Positions 55,534 through 64,000 of a DNA stretch of 64,000 nt are shown one piece after another (the first letter of the stretch is position 1; each line of letters starts with the position of its first letter). A program made the position numbers and the translations under genes. The notes beneath the pieces are model-generated. The model saw only the letters and a list, made by a program, of their open reading frames with translations, had not been told where the DNA came from and searched no databases. The DNA is from Bacteroidota bacterium (lineage in GTDB: Bacteria > Bacteroidota > Bacteroidia > NS11-12g > UBA955), in contig JAMLHC010000002.1 of assembly GCA_023957335.1 (NCBI GenBank), forward strand, positions 510,809 through 574,808, given 5' to 3'.

Positions 55534-56691
55534 ATGAAAAAGTTATTATTAAGCATAGTTACTTTACTTTTTAGTGTTCAACTTTGTTCTGCTCAGTCTT
55601 ATGCGAAGTTGGACACTGTTATATATGCTGAAAATATTCCTTTTAATGTGAAGATGCCACTAAATTCAAAAAGTAGTGTGTTTTCAAAGGTTATAGATAA
55701 TCATTTATTTGTGGCTTTTATTCATAAAGGCAAACTACAGTTTGAAGACTACGATTTGAGCACAGATAATCTTTCAAGAAAGTCTTATGAAATTAAACTA
55801 TCAAGGAAAAATAATGTGCCTTATATTTTTGATTTTCATGTGGATTATGAAAGTGGAGAAGCCTTTGTTTTGACGACAAACGACAGAATGTTAAAATTGT
55901 CACTGACTGATGGCAAACTTGTTTATAGTATGAAAGTTTCAAGGTTTAACTATGTTTTTGCGGATAAAGATTTCTTATATTTGGGTAGATATTATAATTA
56001 TAAAAATATTCAGAATCAGGGTTTAATAGCAAAGTATTCCAAAGATGGGGATTTGTTGGATTCAATTGCTTTTAATATTCCTTTTCCTGAATTTACACAA
56101 TGCAATCAAAATAAATTAATGACTTTCAATGGACAAACTTTTGCTGTTCCTCTTTTTGATGGATATAATATTTTATTGATTGATAAAGATTTCAAAACGC
56201 TGAATACTTTTACACTAAACAAAGAAAATTGGGTAGCTCCTTCGCATGAAAAAAAGGAGATAGTGAGTAATGATAATAATATTTCTTTCACTTTGCTTGA
56301 GGAAGTAAATAATAGTGTGTCGAGGATATCAGGAATTGATTTTTTAGATAATAACAACTTGCTTGTTCGCTATTTCCAAAATGAAGATTCAGAACGAGAT
56401 AGCTATATAGATATACTTTCGTTTGACAAAGGAAATCTCAAACTCAAAAAAGGCTCTATATTAGAATATCCCAATAAAATACAAAGTGATGTTCATCTAA
56501 AAGAAACTCATGTTCTTTTAGATATTGACTCAGACTACAATTACTATTCAAAAGGAATAATTCAAATCCGAGCAGAATTGCCGGTGGAAATAAATAGCAC
56601 CACCACTTATATGGAATATCAAAATTCTCTACAAGAAAAATCGAAAACAGAAAACCCTTCTTGGGGTATTTGGTTTTTTAGTTTTAATTAA
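55534..56691 (+). CDS. Secreted beta-rich protein of unknown function
   Basis: 385 residues from ATG 55534 (MKKLLLSIVTLLFSVQLCSA, signal). The open frame extends 23 codons upstream through the XRE remnant, which would put HTH residues before the signal peptide; the inner start is preferred. The mature protein has repeated beta-strand pairs (FDFHVDYESGEAFVLTTNDR, LYLGRYYNYKNIQNQGLIAK, ISGIDFLDNNNLLVRYFQNE) suggesting a propeller like the 6-bladed TolB-like families of Bacteroidota. No sorting domain. Role unknown. Confidence 0.7.
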   Translation: MKKLLLSIVTLLFSVQLCSAQSYAKLDTVIYAENIPFNVKMPLNSKSSVFSKVIDNHLFVAFIHKGKLQFEDYDLSTDNLSRKSYEIKLSRKNNVPYIFDFHVDYESGEAFVLTTNDRMLKLSLTDGKLVYSMKVSRFNYVFADKDFLYLGRYYNYKNIQNQGLIAKYSKDGDLLDSIAFNIPFPEFTQCNQNKLMTFNGQTFAVPLFDGYNILLIDKDFKTLNTFTLNKENWVAPSHEKKEIVSNDNNISFTLLEEVNNSVSRISGIDFLDNNNLLVRYFQNEDSERDSYIDILSFDKGNLKLKKGSILEYPNKIQSDVHLKETHVLLDIDSDYNYYSKGIIQIRAELPVEINSTTTYMEYQNSLQEKSKTENPSWGIWFFSFN

Positions 56692-56934
56692 ATAATAATT
56701 AATCTGAAATCTTGCTTTTGAACTCATGAAAGAAGCAAAATTTACATTGTACAGATGTGTTATTGATATAACTCTGTAAAAGAATATTAAACGTGCATGC
56801 TTTTGATATTTCCCTATCTCTTGATGTGAGTTGACGTATCAACTCTAATAATGGACTAAACCCAATAAAGTATCAGTGAGTACCTGATTCATTAGGGCTA
56901 CCTTTGCCCCTAAATAATAAATAAAATAAATAAA

Positions 56935-59900
56935 ATGAAATCAATAACACAAACCAAACACAAGCAAGCTGTTTATTACTTGCTTTCAAAAGTATTGAAT
57001 CATACGCAAAAGAGTCTGATTCTATTAGCAGTTGTCTTCTTTGTAGCTCAAACATCGACAGCACAAACATTAAATTTTATTGAAATAAAAAACCCCTTTA
57101 ATGGTGTTACGCAAGGGGCAGTTACTATGTTGGATTTCGACTTAGATGGAGACTTAGACATTTTAATCACTGGAAATGGTTCCGGAAAGGCTTTGTCTGA
57201 GCTTTATGAAAATGATGGCAAAGGTGGTTATTCTCTCGTAAAACTATCATTAACAGCGTTTTCACAAAGTGCAGTAGCCATTGCAGACGTTAACGGAGAT
57301 AAATACCCGGATATTTTTATTATGGGACAAACACCATTAGGGAAAAACCCAGTAAATCAACTATATCTTAGTGATGGCAAAGGAGGATATGGATTAGCCA
57401 AAACTTCTTTTCCGGGACTGCGCGAAGGAACAATTACCTTGGGAGATTTAGATGGGGATAAGAATTTAGATGTTCTGTTTACCGGTACCGATGGTAGCAA
57501 TCCCGTTACAGATTTATACATGGGGGATGGCAAAGGCGGATTTAGCCAAGTAAAACAATCTATACAAGCAGTTAAAAATAGTTCCGTAGCTTTTGCAGAT
57601 ATTGACGGTGATGGTGATTTGGACATTTTAATCGCAGGTAACGATGGAAAACAAAGTGTAGTTAATTTGTATTCTAATGATGGGTTTAAGTCCCCTGTTT
57701 TATCTACTACATTACTAAAATCATCTTTGCCCGTATTAGACTATTGTAAAGTTGATTTTGGAGACTATAATGGAGATAAGTATCTTGATATTTTAATCGC
57801 AGGATTAGATAACAGTACCGGTTCCATTGTTACACAAATTTTTGAAAATGATGGTAAAGGCGGTTTTTCGCAAGCAAAGACTAAATTTAATGGTGTTGCA
57901 GTTGGATTCGCCAAATTTATTGATATTGACTTAGATGGTGATTTAGATGTTATCATAAGCGGAAAATCAACAATGTCAGTTATCACAGAACTATATATCA
58001 ACGATGGTAAAGGCGGTTTTTCATTATTGAAAACTCCTTTTGAAGCTGTTGCAGAAAGTGATGTTGCCTTTGGTGATATTAACGGAGATAAAAAATTGGA
58101 TGTAGCTTTAATCGGGGGTGGTAGTTCAGGAGCAGTTGCCAAACTATATATTAATGGTGATTGCGACATTGTTCCTGATAAAATCACATTAGATAACATA
58201 GACGTAGATTGTGGAACAGCATCTTTGCTTGCACCTACAGCTACTTCTAACTGTTATGGTTCAATTAAAGGAACACATAATGCAAAACTCCCTTTTACTG
58301 CCCAAGGACCTGTAATTGTTACTTGGACTTATGATGACGGTAACGGAAAAAAAATAACACAAGACCAAAAGGTTAATGTTACCAGCCTTAGTGCACCCAA
58401 ACCAAACGTAGTAAAACTGCCTGATGTAGTAGCAGAGTGTGAAGTTACTTCGCTTACAGAACCCACAGCAACCTCAAACTGTTATGGTGTAATAAAAGGA
58501 ACACACAATGTTACTCTCCCATTAACTTCTCAAGGAACAGTAAAAGTTACGTGGACTTATGATGATAATAATGGAGGCAAAACAACCCAAGAACAAACGA
58601 TTATTATCAAAGATATTAGTGCACCCCAACCTGACGTTAAGGAGTTGGATGCTATTACCGCACAATGTCAAGTAAGCTCAATTCCTGCACCAACGGCTAC
58701 TGACAAATGCAATGGACCTATAGTTGGAACTACTACGACTACTTTCCCTATTACAGCCCAAGGAGCAAATTTGGTAACATGGACTTATGATGATGGTCGC
58801 GGAAATATTTCTACCCAAGCTCAATACGTAATTATTTCAGATACGATTGCACCCATTGCAGACATTGCAAAACTTTCAACTATCAATGCAGAATGTGAAG
58901 TAAAGTCAATAACTCCTCCTACTGCCACTGATAATTGTGAAGGTAAAATTATTGGAACTTCTAACGTTCAGTTTCCTTTAACAGCGCAAGGAACTAAAAT
59001 TATTACTTGGACTTATGACGATGGAAATGGAAATACATCAACTCAAACACAAGAGGTAATTATTAAAGACAACACCGCTCCGGTACTTGATGTACCATCT
59101 CTTGCTGATTTTCATGCAGAATGTCAAGTAAAAAGTCTGCCTACCCCGACAGCAAGTGATAATTGTGCCGGAACAATTTATGGTGTTGCAGACGTTGGAT
59201 TCCCTATCACAGCTCAAGGAACAACCATTGTTACATGGACGTTTAATGATGGGAATGGAAATATTATAACTCAAAAACAGAATGTTATTGTAAAAGATAA
59301 AACTGCACCCGTTCCATTACTTAATAACTTAGATGATGTGTTGGCAGAATGTGCTGTATCGAGTTTGGAAGTGCCTGTAGCTATAGATAATTGTGCAAAA
59401 TATATTAATGGAACTACCAATACTACCTTCCCGATTACAGCACAAGGAACTACTGTTGTAACCTGGTCATTTGATGATGGCAATGGTAATATATCTACAC
59501 AAACCCAAAAAGTCATTATTCAGGATAAAACCGCTCCAACTCTGAACAACCCTAAATTAAATAGCATTGTAACTGAATGTGAAGTAAAATCTTTGCCGGT
59601 ACCTACAGCAAAAGATAATTGTGCAGGAACTATTACCGGTACAACAACTACACAATTTCCGATTACAGCTGCCGGAACTACAGTAGTAACCTGGTCGTTT
59701 GATGATGGCAATGGCAACATTACAACCCAAACCCAAGTTGTTACCATTAACCCGATAGTGGTAAGCATAACCCAAGAAGGTGCTATGCTTACTGCAAATA
59801 CAGCAGGTAACTATTCTTACCAATGGTTGGATTGTGACAAGGGGAATACACCGATTGATGGTGCAACCAATTATTTTTACCAAGCTACCCAAATAGGTAA

Positions 59901-60219
59901 TTATGCAGTGAAAGTAACTTCAAAAGAAGGATGTAGCATTGTGTCAAATTGTGTTTCCGTAGGAACATTAAGTGTACAACAAAATGCGCTTACTCATCAA
60001 ACTACAATTTTCCCTAATCCAACAACAGGTGAAGTAACAATTAACACTTCGAACAATTATGATAATGGTGTGATTGAGGTTTATTCTGCTTTTGGTCAAT
60101 TAGTTTATAAAGCTAATTTTTCAGGAAATAATGCCGTTATTAATCTTGAATCTAAACCGATAGGTGTTTATTTTGTTAGAATAAACAATACTGTGGTTAC
60201 GCAAGTTATCAAAATGTAG
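56935..60219 (+). CDS. Large secreted protein: seven FG-GAP repeats, seven HYR-like repeats, T9SS sorting domain
   Basis: 1094 residues. N-terminal hydrophobic signal (about 25-45, ends TSTAQT). Residues 50-405 hold seven FG-GAP/VCBS repeats, each with a Ca-binding type loop (FDLDGDLDIL, ADVNGDKYPDI, GDLDGDKNLDV and so on), predicting a seven-bladed propeller. Residues 410-945 hold seven repeats of about 76 residues, each with ECEV...PTATDNC, FPITAQGT and VTWTYDDGNGN: HYR/Ig-like modules. After one more Ig-like domain comes a type A sorting domain (TTIFPNPTTGEVTINTSN). Probably a surface adhesin. Repeats are well conserved, and most Cys occur in pairs. Confidence 0.88.
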   Translation: MKSITQTKHKQAVYYLLSKVLNHTQKSLILLAVVFFVAQTSTAQTLNFIEIKNPFNGVTQGAVTMLDFDLDGDLDILITGNGSGKALSELYENDGKGGYSLVKLSLTAFSQSAVAIADVNGDKYPDIFIMGQTPLGKNPVNQLYLSDGKGGYGLAKTSFPGLREGTITLGDLDGDKNLDVLFTGTDGSNPVTDLYMGDGKGGFSQVKQSIQAVKNSSVAFADIDGDGDLDILIAGNDGKQSVVNLYSNDGFKSPVLSTTLLKSSLPVLDYCKVDFGDYNGDKYLDILIAGLDNSTGSIVTQIFENDGKGGFSQAKTKFNGVAVGFAKFIDIDLDGDLDVIISGKSTMSVITELYINDGKGGFSLLKTPFEAVAESDVAFGDINGDKKLDVALIGGGSSGAVAKLYINGDCDIVPDKITLDNIDVDCGTASLLAPTATSNCYGSIKGTHNAKLPFTAQGPVIVTWTYDDGNGKKITQDQKVNVTSLSAPKPNVVKLPDVVAECEVTSLTEPTATSNCYGVIKGTHNVTLPLTSQGTVKVTWTYDDNNGGKTTQEQTIIIKDISAPQPDVKELDAITAQCQVSSIPAPTATDKCNGPIVGTTTTTFPITAQGANLVTWTYDDGRGNISTQAQYVIISDTIAPIADIAKLSTINAECEVKSITPPTATDNCEGKIIGTSNVQFPLTAQGTKIITWTYDDGNGNTSTQTQEVIIKDNTAPVLDVPSLADFHAECQVKSLPTPTASDNCAGTIYGVADVGFPITAQGTTIVTWTFNDGNGNIITQKQNVIVKDKTAPVPLLNNLDDVLAECAVSSLEVPVAIDNCAKYINGTTNTTFPITAQGTTVVTWSFDDGNGNISTQTQKVIIQDKTAPTLNNPKLNSIVTECEVKSLPVPTAKDNCAGTITGTTTTQFPITAAGTTVVTWSFDDGNGNITTQTQVVTINPIVVSITQEGAMLTANTAGNYSYQWLDCDKGNTPIDGATNYFYQATQIGNYAVKVTSKEGCSIVSNCVSVGTLSVQQNALTHQTTIFPNPTTGEVTINTSNNYDNGVIEVYSAFGQLVYKANFSGNNAVINLESKPIGVYFVRINNTVVTQVIKM

Positions 60220-60240
60220 TTTTCCAAATCTATTCACAAT

Positions 60241-60279
60241 AAGAAGGCTGTCCGAAATTTTCGGACAGCCTTCTTTTTT
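60241..60279 (+). terminator. Strong terminator after the adhesin gene
   Basis: Stem GAAGGCTGTCCG pairs with CGGACAGCCTTC around a short A/T loop, followed by T6. 22 bases after the stop. Confidence 0.92.
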
Positions 60280-60466
60280 ATATCAACTCTACATTTATTC
60301 TTGAGCATTATTACAAAGTAATTTTTGTTGTTTAAAGCAGTATTAATGTATGATTTATATCTCAATCAAAGCAAAAACAAAAAGGCTGTTCTCATTGTGG
60401 GGATAAGTGTTTGAGTCCTTAAAAACTCTCTCGGTTACTTTTGCACACCAATTAAAGGAGCTTGGC

Positions 60467-61864
60467 ATGGATTTAAGAGTAATCAAAAGAGCCTATTTTT
60501 TAGGTATTGGGGGGATTGGTATGAGCGCCATAGCCCGCTATTTGCTCCAACAAGGGATTGCTATCTTTGGTTATGACAAGGTACGTTCACCTTTGTGTAT
60601 GGAGTTGGAGAACGAAGGGATGACCATACATTATCAGGATGACAGTACACAAATTCCAATCGAATTTGTCAACCTGTCACAAGAGAGCATTTGTATCTGG
60701 ACTCCGGCTTTGCCAACTGATTTTGGTGAAATCGTTTTTCTCAAATCTAATGGAATTCGATTGTACAAACGTGCAGAAGTATTGGGCATGATTTCACATC
60801 ATACCTTTACAATTGCCATTGCCGGCACACACGGCAAAACCACTACAACCACGCTCGTTACCAAAGCACTTTCCGCTTATCAAATCAATTTTACGGCTTT
60901 CTTAGGCGGCATCAGTGCTGACTTTGGCAGCAATTATATTGCTTTCAAAAACCACCGAGAATTGTTGCCTAAGCCTATCATGATTGTTGAAGCGGATGAG
61001 TTTGACCATTCATTTTTGCAGTTGCATCCAAATATTGCCGTGATAACATCCACAGATGCAGACCACTTGGATATTTACGGGGCCGCAGATGGTTTCAGAA
61101 AAGGATTTGAAGATTTTGTTAAATGTATTGAAGAACAAGGTGTGTTGATTCAAAAATATGGTTTGGATTTGCCGGTTACATCAAAAATTATTTCTAAAAC
61201 CTATGGTAGGCATGAGGAGGCAGATTATCAATATTTCAACCCATTGTATCAAAACGACAATTTCGCTTTTGATTGGAAAAGTAAGTCTGCACAACTGCAT
61301 GTAGTATTGGGTGTAGGTGGAGAACATAATGCCGAAAATGCTACCGCTGTCTTAGGTGTAATCGACTCTTTAGGTTTGGATGTGAGTCTTGCTGCCAAGA
61401 GTATGGCAGGGTTTAAGGGTGTGAAAAGACGTTTTGAAAAACTGTATGAAACCCCCACGCACATTGTAATTGACGACTATGCACATCACCCCACAGAACT
61501 AAAAGCGATTATCAATTCAGTCAAAAAAACATACCCAAACCATAAGCTAACCGGAGTTTTTCAGCCACATTTATTCTCACGTACAAGAGATTTTTTGGAT
61601 GGATTTGTAGAGAGTTTGAATATGCTTGATGAATGTTGGTTGATGGATATCTATCCTGCACGCGAAAAACCTATTGAAGGAATAACCAGCCAAGCCATTG
61701 CAGGCAAACTTGATAACTGTGCCGGTGTTTTTACCTCGGAACAAATTTATCAGAGAATAAAAACTAATCCGCCTGCGCTATTTTTGATTATGGGTGCGGG
61801 CGATATTGACCGAATTACGATACCAGTAAAGAAATTGTATGAAGAACTTTTTGCCACTGCTTAA
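60467..61864 (+). CDS. murC: UDP-N-acetylmuramate--L-alanine ligase
   Basis: 465 residues from ATG 60467 (MDLRVIKRAYFLGIGGIGMS), preceded by AAAGGAG at 60454-60460; the longer open frame from 60407 has no support. The UDP-binding loop is FLGIGGIGMSAIARYLL; the ATP loop AIAGTHGKTTTTTL; the metal and substrate region EADEFDHSFL; the C-terminal domain has DDYAHHPTELKAI. It adds the first amino acid of the peptidoglycan stem. It starts the division cluster segment murC-ftsQ-ftsA and overlaps ftsQ by 26 bases. Confidence 0.95.
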   Translation: MDLRVIKRAYFLGIGGIGMSAIARYLLQQGIAIFGYDKVRSPLCMELENEGMTIHYQDDSTQIPIEFVNLSQESICIWTPALPTDFGEIVFLKSNGIRLYKRAEVLGMISHHTFTIAIAGTHGKTTTTTLVTKALSAYQINFTAFLGGISADFGSNYIAFKNHRELLPKPIMIVEADEFDHSFLQLHPNIAVITSTDADHLDIYGAADGFRKGFEDFVKCIEEQGVLIQKYGLDLPVTSKIISKTYGRHEEADYQYFNPLYQNDNFAFDWKSKSAQLHVVLGVGGEHNAENATAVLGVIDSLGLDVSLAAKSMAGFKGVKRRFEKLYETPTHIVIDDYAHHPTELKAIINSVKKTYPNHKLTGVFQPHLFSRTRDFLDGFVESLNMLDECWLMDIYPAREKPIEGITSQAIAGKLDNCAGVFTSEQIYQRIKTNPPALFLIMGAGDIDRITIPVKKLYEELFATA

Positions 61865-62618
61865 AAAATGGATACTACCCGCAACGGGGCTACTGTTACT
61901 ACTCATCGTAACAGTATGGGCAACGGTAAAACAAAAACAAGTTGTTTGTACTGAAGTGGTGATTGATCTTGAACCTCGTGAAGGAACCTATTTTTTGACA
62001 AATGAACATGTGTTGGACATTGCTTCAAATACGGTGAGTTCCAACGATTTGATAGGGAAAAGCATACAACAGTTGAATACCTTTCGTATGCTCTCCAATT
62101 TGCGTACAAGCCCTTATGTCGAAAAGGCTAATGTGTATATGGGAAATGACGGCAAATTAGTGATTGATGTAAAACAGCGTGAACCTTTATTCAGGGTGAT
62201 TAATCAACAGGGTGAAAGTTATTATGTAGAAAAAAATGGATTGAAGATTCCTACCGTTCCCAATTACGCAGTCAGAGTGCCTGTATTGACCGGTGATGTA
62301 AGTGAAGGAGCAAATGATTCAAACCATGTTCACACAGAAGTTTTGCAGGGAGCACTTGCCATTTTTACCTATATAAACTCCGAACCATTCTGGAAAGCTC
62401 AAATTGAACAGGCTTATGTAGATAAAAATCAAGGCTTTTTATTGATTCCACAAGTGGGAAATCATACCATTGTTGTTGGAAAACCGGAGCATATTGAAAT
62501 TAAATTTGAAAAGCTTAAACTATTTTATAATCAGGCACTTAGTAAAAAAAATTGGGATGATTACAGCGTGATAGATTTGAGTTTTGAAGGTCAAGTTGTA
62601 GCAAAAAGAAGAAAATAA
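61839..62618 (+). CDS. ftsQ: Cell division protein FtsQ
   Basis: 259 residues. Short cytoplasmic start, one TM (ILPATGLLLLLIVTVWATV, about 12-30), then a POTRA domain (VVIDLEPREGTYFLTNEHVL, LRTSPYVEKANVYMGNDGKL, VIDVKQREPLFRVI) and the FtsQ beta domain. It links early and late divisome proteins. ATG lies inside murC. Bacteroidota FtsQ is divergent, but position between murC and ftsA is decisive. Confidence 0.9.
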   Translation: MKNFLPLLKKWILPATGLLLLLIVTVWATVKQKQVVCTEVVIDLEPREGTYFLTNEHVLDIASNTVSSNDLIGKSIQQLNTFRMLSNLRTSPYVEKANVYMGNDGKLVIDVKQREPLFRVINQQGESYYVEKNGLKIPTVPNYAVRVPVLTGDVSEGANDSNHVHTEVLQGALAIFTYINSEPFWKAQIEQAYVDKNQGFLLIPQVGNHTIVVGKPEHIEIKFEKLKLFYNQALSKKNWDDYSVIDLSFEGQVVAKRRK

Positions 62619-62636
62619 AACAAGAACAGAAATTTT

Positions 62637-63974
62637 ATGAGCAGAAAAAATATCGAAGATAACAGAAACAAAGTAATAGTTGGTTTGGATGTGGGAACCA
62701 CCAAGATTTGTGCAATCGTGGGAATGCGCAATGAAAACGGGAAGATTAATATTCTGGGTATTGGGCGTACTTCCTCTCTGGGAGGTATCACTGAAGGAGT
62801 AGTAACCAATATTAACAAAACTACCGAAGCTATTAAGAAAGCTATTCAAGAAGCGGAACGTTCATCCAATATTCAAATCGGAAATGTTTATGTAGGTATT
62901 GCAGGCAGACACATCAACAGTTTTACGCAACCCTATGGTGCTTTCCGTTCTGATCCAAATGCCGAGATTAGTGCAGAAGAATTGGAAGAGATTCGTAAAC
63001 AAATGTATAGGATTAATACCCCACCCGGTACGCATATTTTACATGTACTTCCTCAGGACTATATTGTTGACGGCAATCATTCTGATGACCCAATTGGTAT
63101 GCCAGGCTCTCGCATAGACATTAATTACCACATCATTACAGGACAAATTATTGCTGCAGAAAATATCAAACGTTGTATTCAAAAATGTGATATTGCGGTT
63201 GAAGATGTTGTGGTTGAGCCCATTGCATCCGCAAAATCAGTTCTGACCGATGAAGAATTATTGGCCGGTGTTGCTATTCTTGATATTGGTGGTGGAACAT
63301 CTGATTTGGCTATCTTCCATGAAGGCAGAATCAGACATACCGCTGTTGTACCCATAGGAGGACAAAGAATCACTAAAGATATTTGCGAGGCATTTGCAAT
63401 CATGGAAAAGTATGGAGAATCCATGAAAGTGAGATATGGTAATGCATTACCTGAGGGTATTCAAAGCAATGAAGTCATTGTGGTGCCCGGAATCAATGGC
63501 AGAGAACCCAAACAAGTCAGCCTCAAAAATCTATCCATAGTTATCAATGCTCGCTTGATGGAGTTATTTCAACTCATTAATAATGAAATAAAGCAAAGTG
63601 ATTATCAAAACAAATTGACGGCAGGGATTGTATTGACGGGTGGAGGAGCAGAACTAAAAAATATTAGTTTGCTGCTTGAATATGTTACAGGAAAGCAGGT
63701 GAAAATTGGTTATCCAAACCAATACCTTGCTAAAGGTGCGGTTGCCGAGGCTAAGAGCCCTATGTTTGCTACAGGCACCGGATTGGTTATTTATGGAATG
63801 GATAAAGAAGTTCCGGTTAATAACAATACTCAACAACACATAGGAGAATCCGCGAAACCCAAACAACCAAACAAAAATGTAGGTGGTTTTTTTAACAAAA
63901 TAAAAGGATTTGGCGGAAGTTTTATGGAATATCTCAAGGACGATGATAACAATGAAGACTTCCAAAAAGGATAA
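62637..63974 (+). CDS. ftsA: Cell division protein FtsA
   Basis: 445 residues. Actin-fold ATPase that anchors FtsZ at the membrane. Phosphate-1 motif VGLDVGTTKICAIVG at 16-30, SHS2/1C domain near 85-170, phosphate-2 region VAILDIGGGTSDLAIFHEGR, adenosine motif TAGIVLTGGGAELKN. The C-terminus after a Lys/Asn-rich linker (GFFNKIKGFGGSFMEYLKDD) is amphipathic, as needed for membrane binding. ftsZ is expected just beyond the window. Confidence 0.95.
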   Translation: MSRKNIEDNRNKVIVGLDVGTTKICAIVGMRNENGKINILGIGRTSSLGGITEGVVTNINKTTEAIKKAIQEAERSSNIQIGNVYVGIAGRHINSFTQPYGAFRSDPNAEISAEELEEIRKQMYRINTPPGTHILHVLPQDYIVDGNHSDDPIGMPGSRIDINYHIITGQIIAAENIKRCIQKCDIAVEDVVVEPIASAKSVLTDEELLAGVAILDIGGGTSDLAIFHEGRIRHTAVVPIGGQRITKDICEAFAIMEKYGESMKVRYGNALPEGIQSNEVIVVPGINGREPKQVSLKNLSIVINARLMELFQLINNEIKQSDYQNKLTAGIVLTGGGAELKNISLLLEYVTGKQVKIGYPNQYLAKGAVAEAKSPMFATGTGLVIYGMDKEVPVNNNTQQHIGESAKPKQPNKNVGGFFNKIKGFGGSFMEYLKDDDNNEDFQKG

Positions 63975-64000
63975 AAATTTATAATAACTAAACATAATGA

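Noticed and set aside
58150-59760. CRISPR-like regular repeats
   Set aside because: The 228-base periodicity is protein-coding (HYR modules) in one open frame, with no short repeats and spacers.

Overview
The window is AT-rich bacterial chromosome that reads as Bacteroidota. Several secreted proteins end in type IX secretion (Por) sorting domains. Several promoters have the phylum's TTG-N18-20-TANNTTTG form. The core genes (murC-ftsQ-ftsA, the short archaeal/eukaryal-type proS, an ExbB/ExbD/ExbD cluster, a K+-dependent membrane pyrophosphatase) also fit that phylum. I cannot place it at genus level. No rRNA, tRNA or CRISPR array was recognised.

Layout. (1) 1-4.9 kb is a mobile-element graveyard: an internally deleted IS1182-type transposase, an intact NYN/LOTUS protein, a shattered IS110-type element and a frameshifted IS3-type element with both terminal repeats. 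(2) 4.9-22.2 kb is a defence island on the minus strand. One closely packed run goes from a CBASS pair (CD-NTase plus S-4TM pore effector) into hsdM, a RhuM-PLD protein, hsdS, a GxxExxY protein, mcrB, mcrC, hsdR and a YgjP-type metallopeptidase. Upstream of it lie a DUF262 + HEPN two-gene unit and a tyrosine recombinase stopped by one in-frame TGA. (3) 22.6-26.6 kb is core: radA and the exbB-exbD cluster. (4) 26.7-41.9 kb is a stress/efflux island. A TetR gene heads an operon with a lipoprotein, a cytochrome b561-like protein and a P-type ATPase. A second operon, carrying the same 23-bp promoter/operator segment, holds a cupin, two small membrane proteins and a TolC-MFP-RND efflux pump that is now extensively decayed. 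Between them, on the opposite strand, sits an arsenic operon (arsR with a frameshift, arsM, osmC-like, acr3, arsC). (5) 42.3-64 kb is mostly core plus secreted proteins: hppA with an unusual Cys-rich tail, dedA-aroE, a 2.6-kb insert of secreted-protein genes bounded by a duplicated proS 3' end, proS, envelope and T9SS proteins, then murC-ftsQ-ftsA of the division cluster.

How the parts work together. The defence operon would layer modification-dependent restriction (McrBC), type I restriction-modification and abortive infection (CBASS) under shared transcription. The arsenic operon methylates, reduces and exports arsenic. The TetR protein probably controls both its own operon and the decayed efflux operon. 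Many accessory genes carry frameshifts or stops, several of them one-base losses in homopolymers, while core genes are intact. That pattern fits decay of acquired DNA, but sequencing error should be excluded for the single-base cases.

The most interesting features are the composite defence operon with its GxxExxY cassette spliced into the hsdS 3' end, the DUF262-HEPN pair, the twin TetR-type operators, the Cys-rich pyrophosphatase tail, the proS-bounded insert, and a set of related intergenic sequences that recur at the edges of accessory genes.
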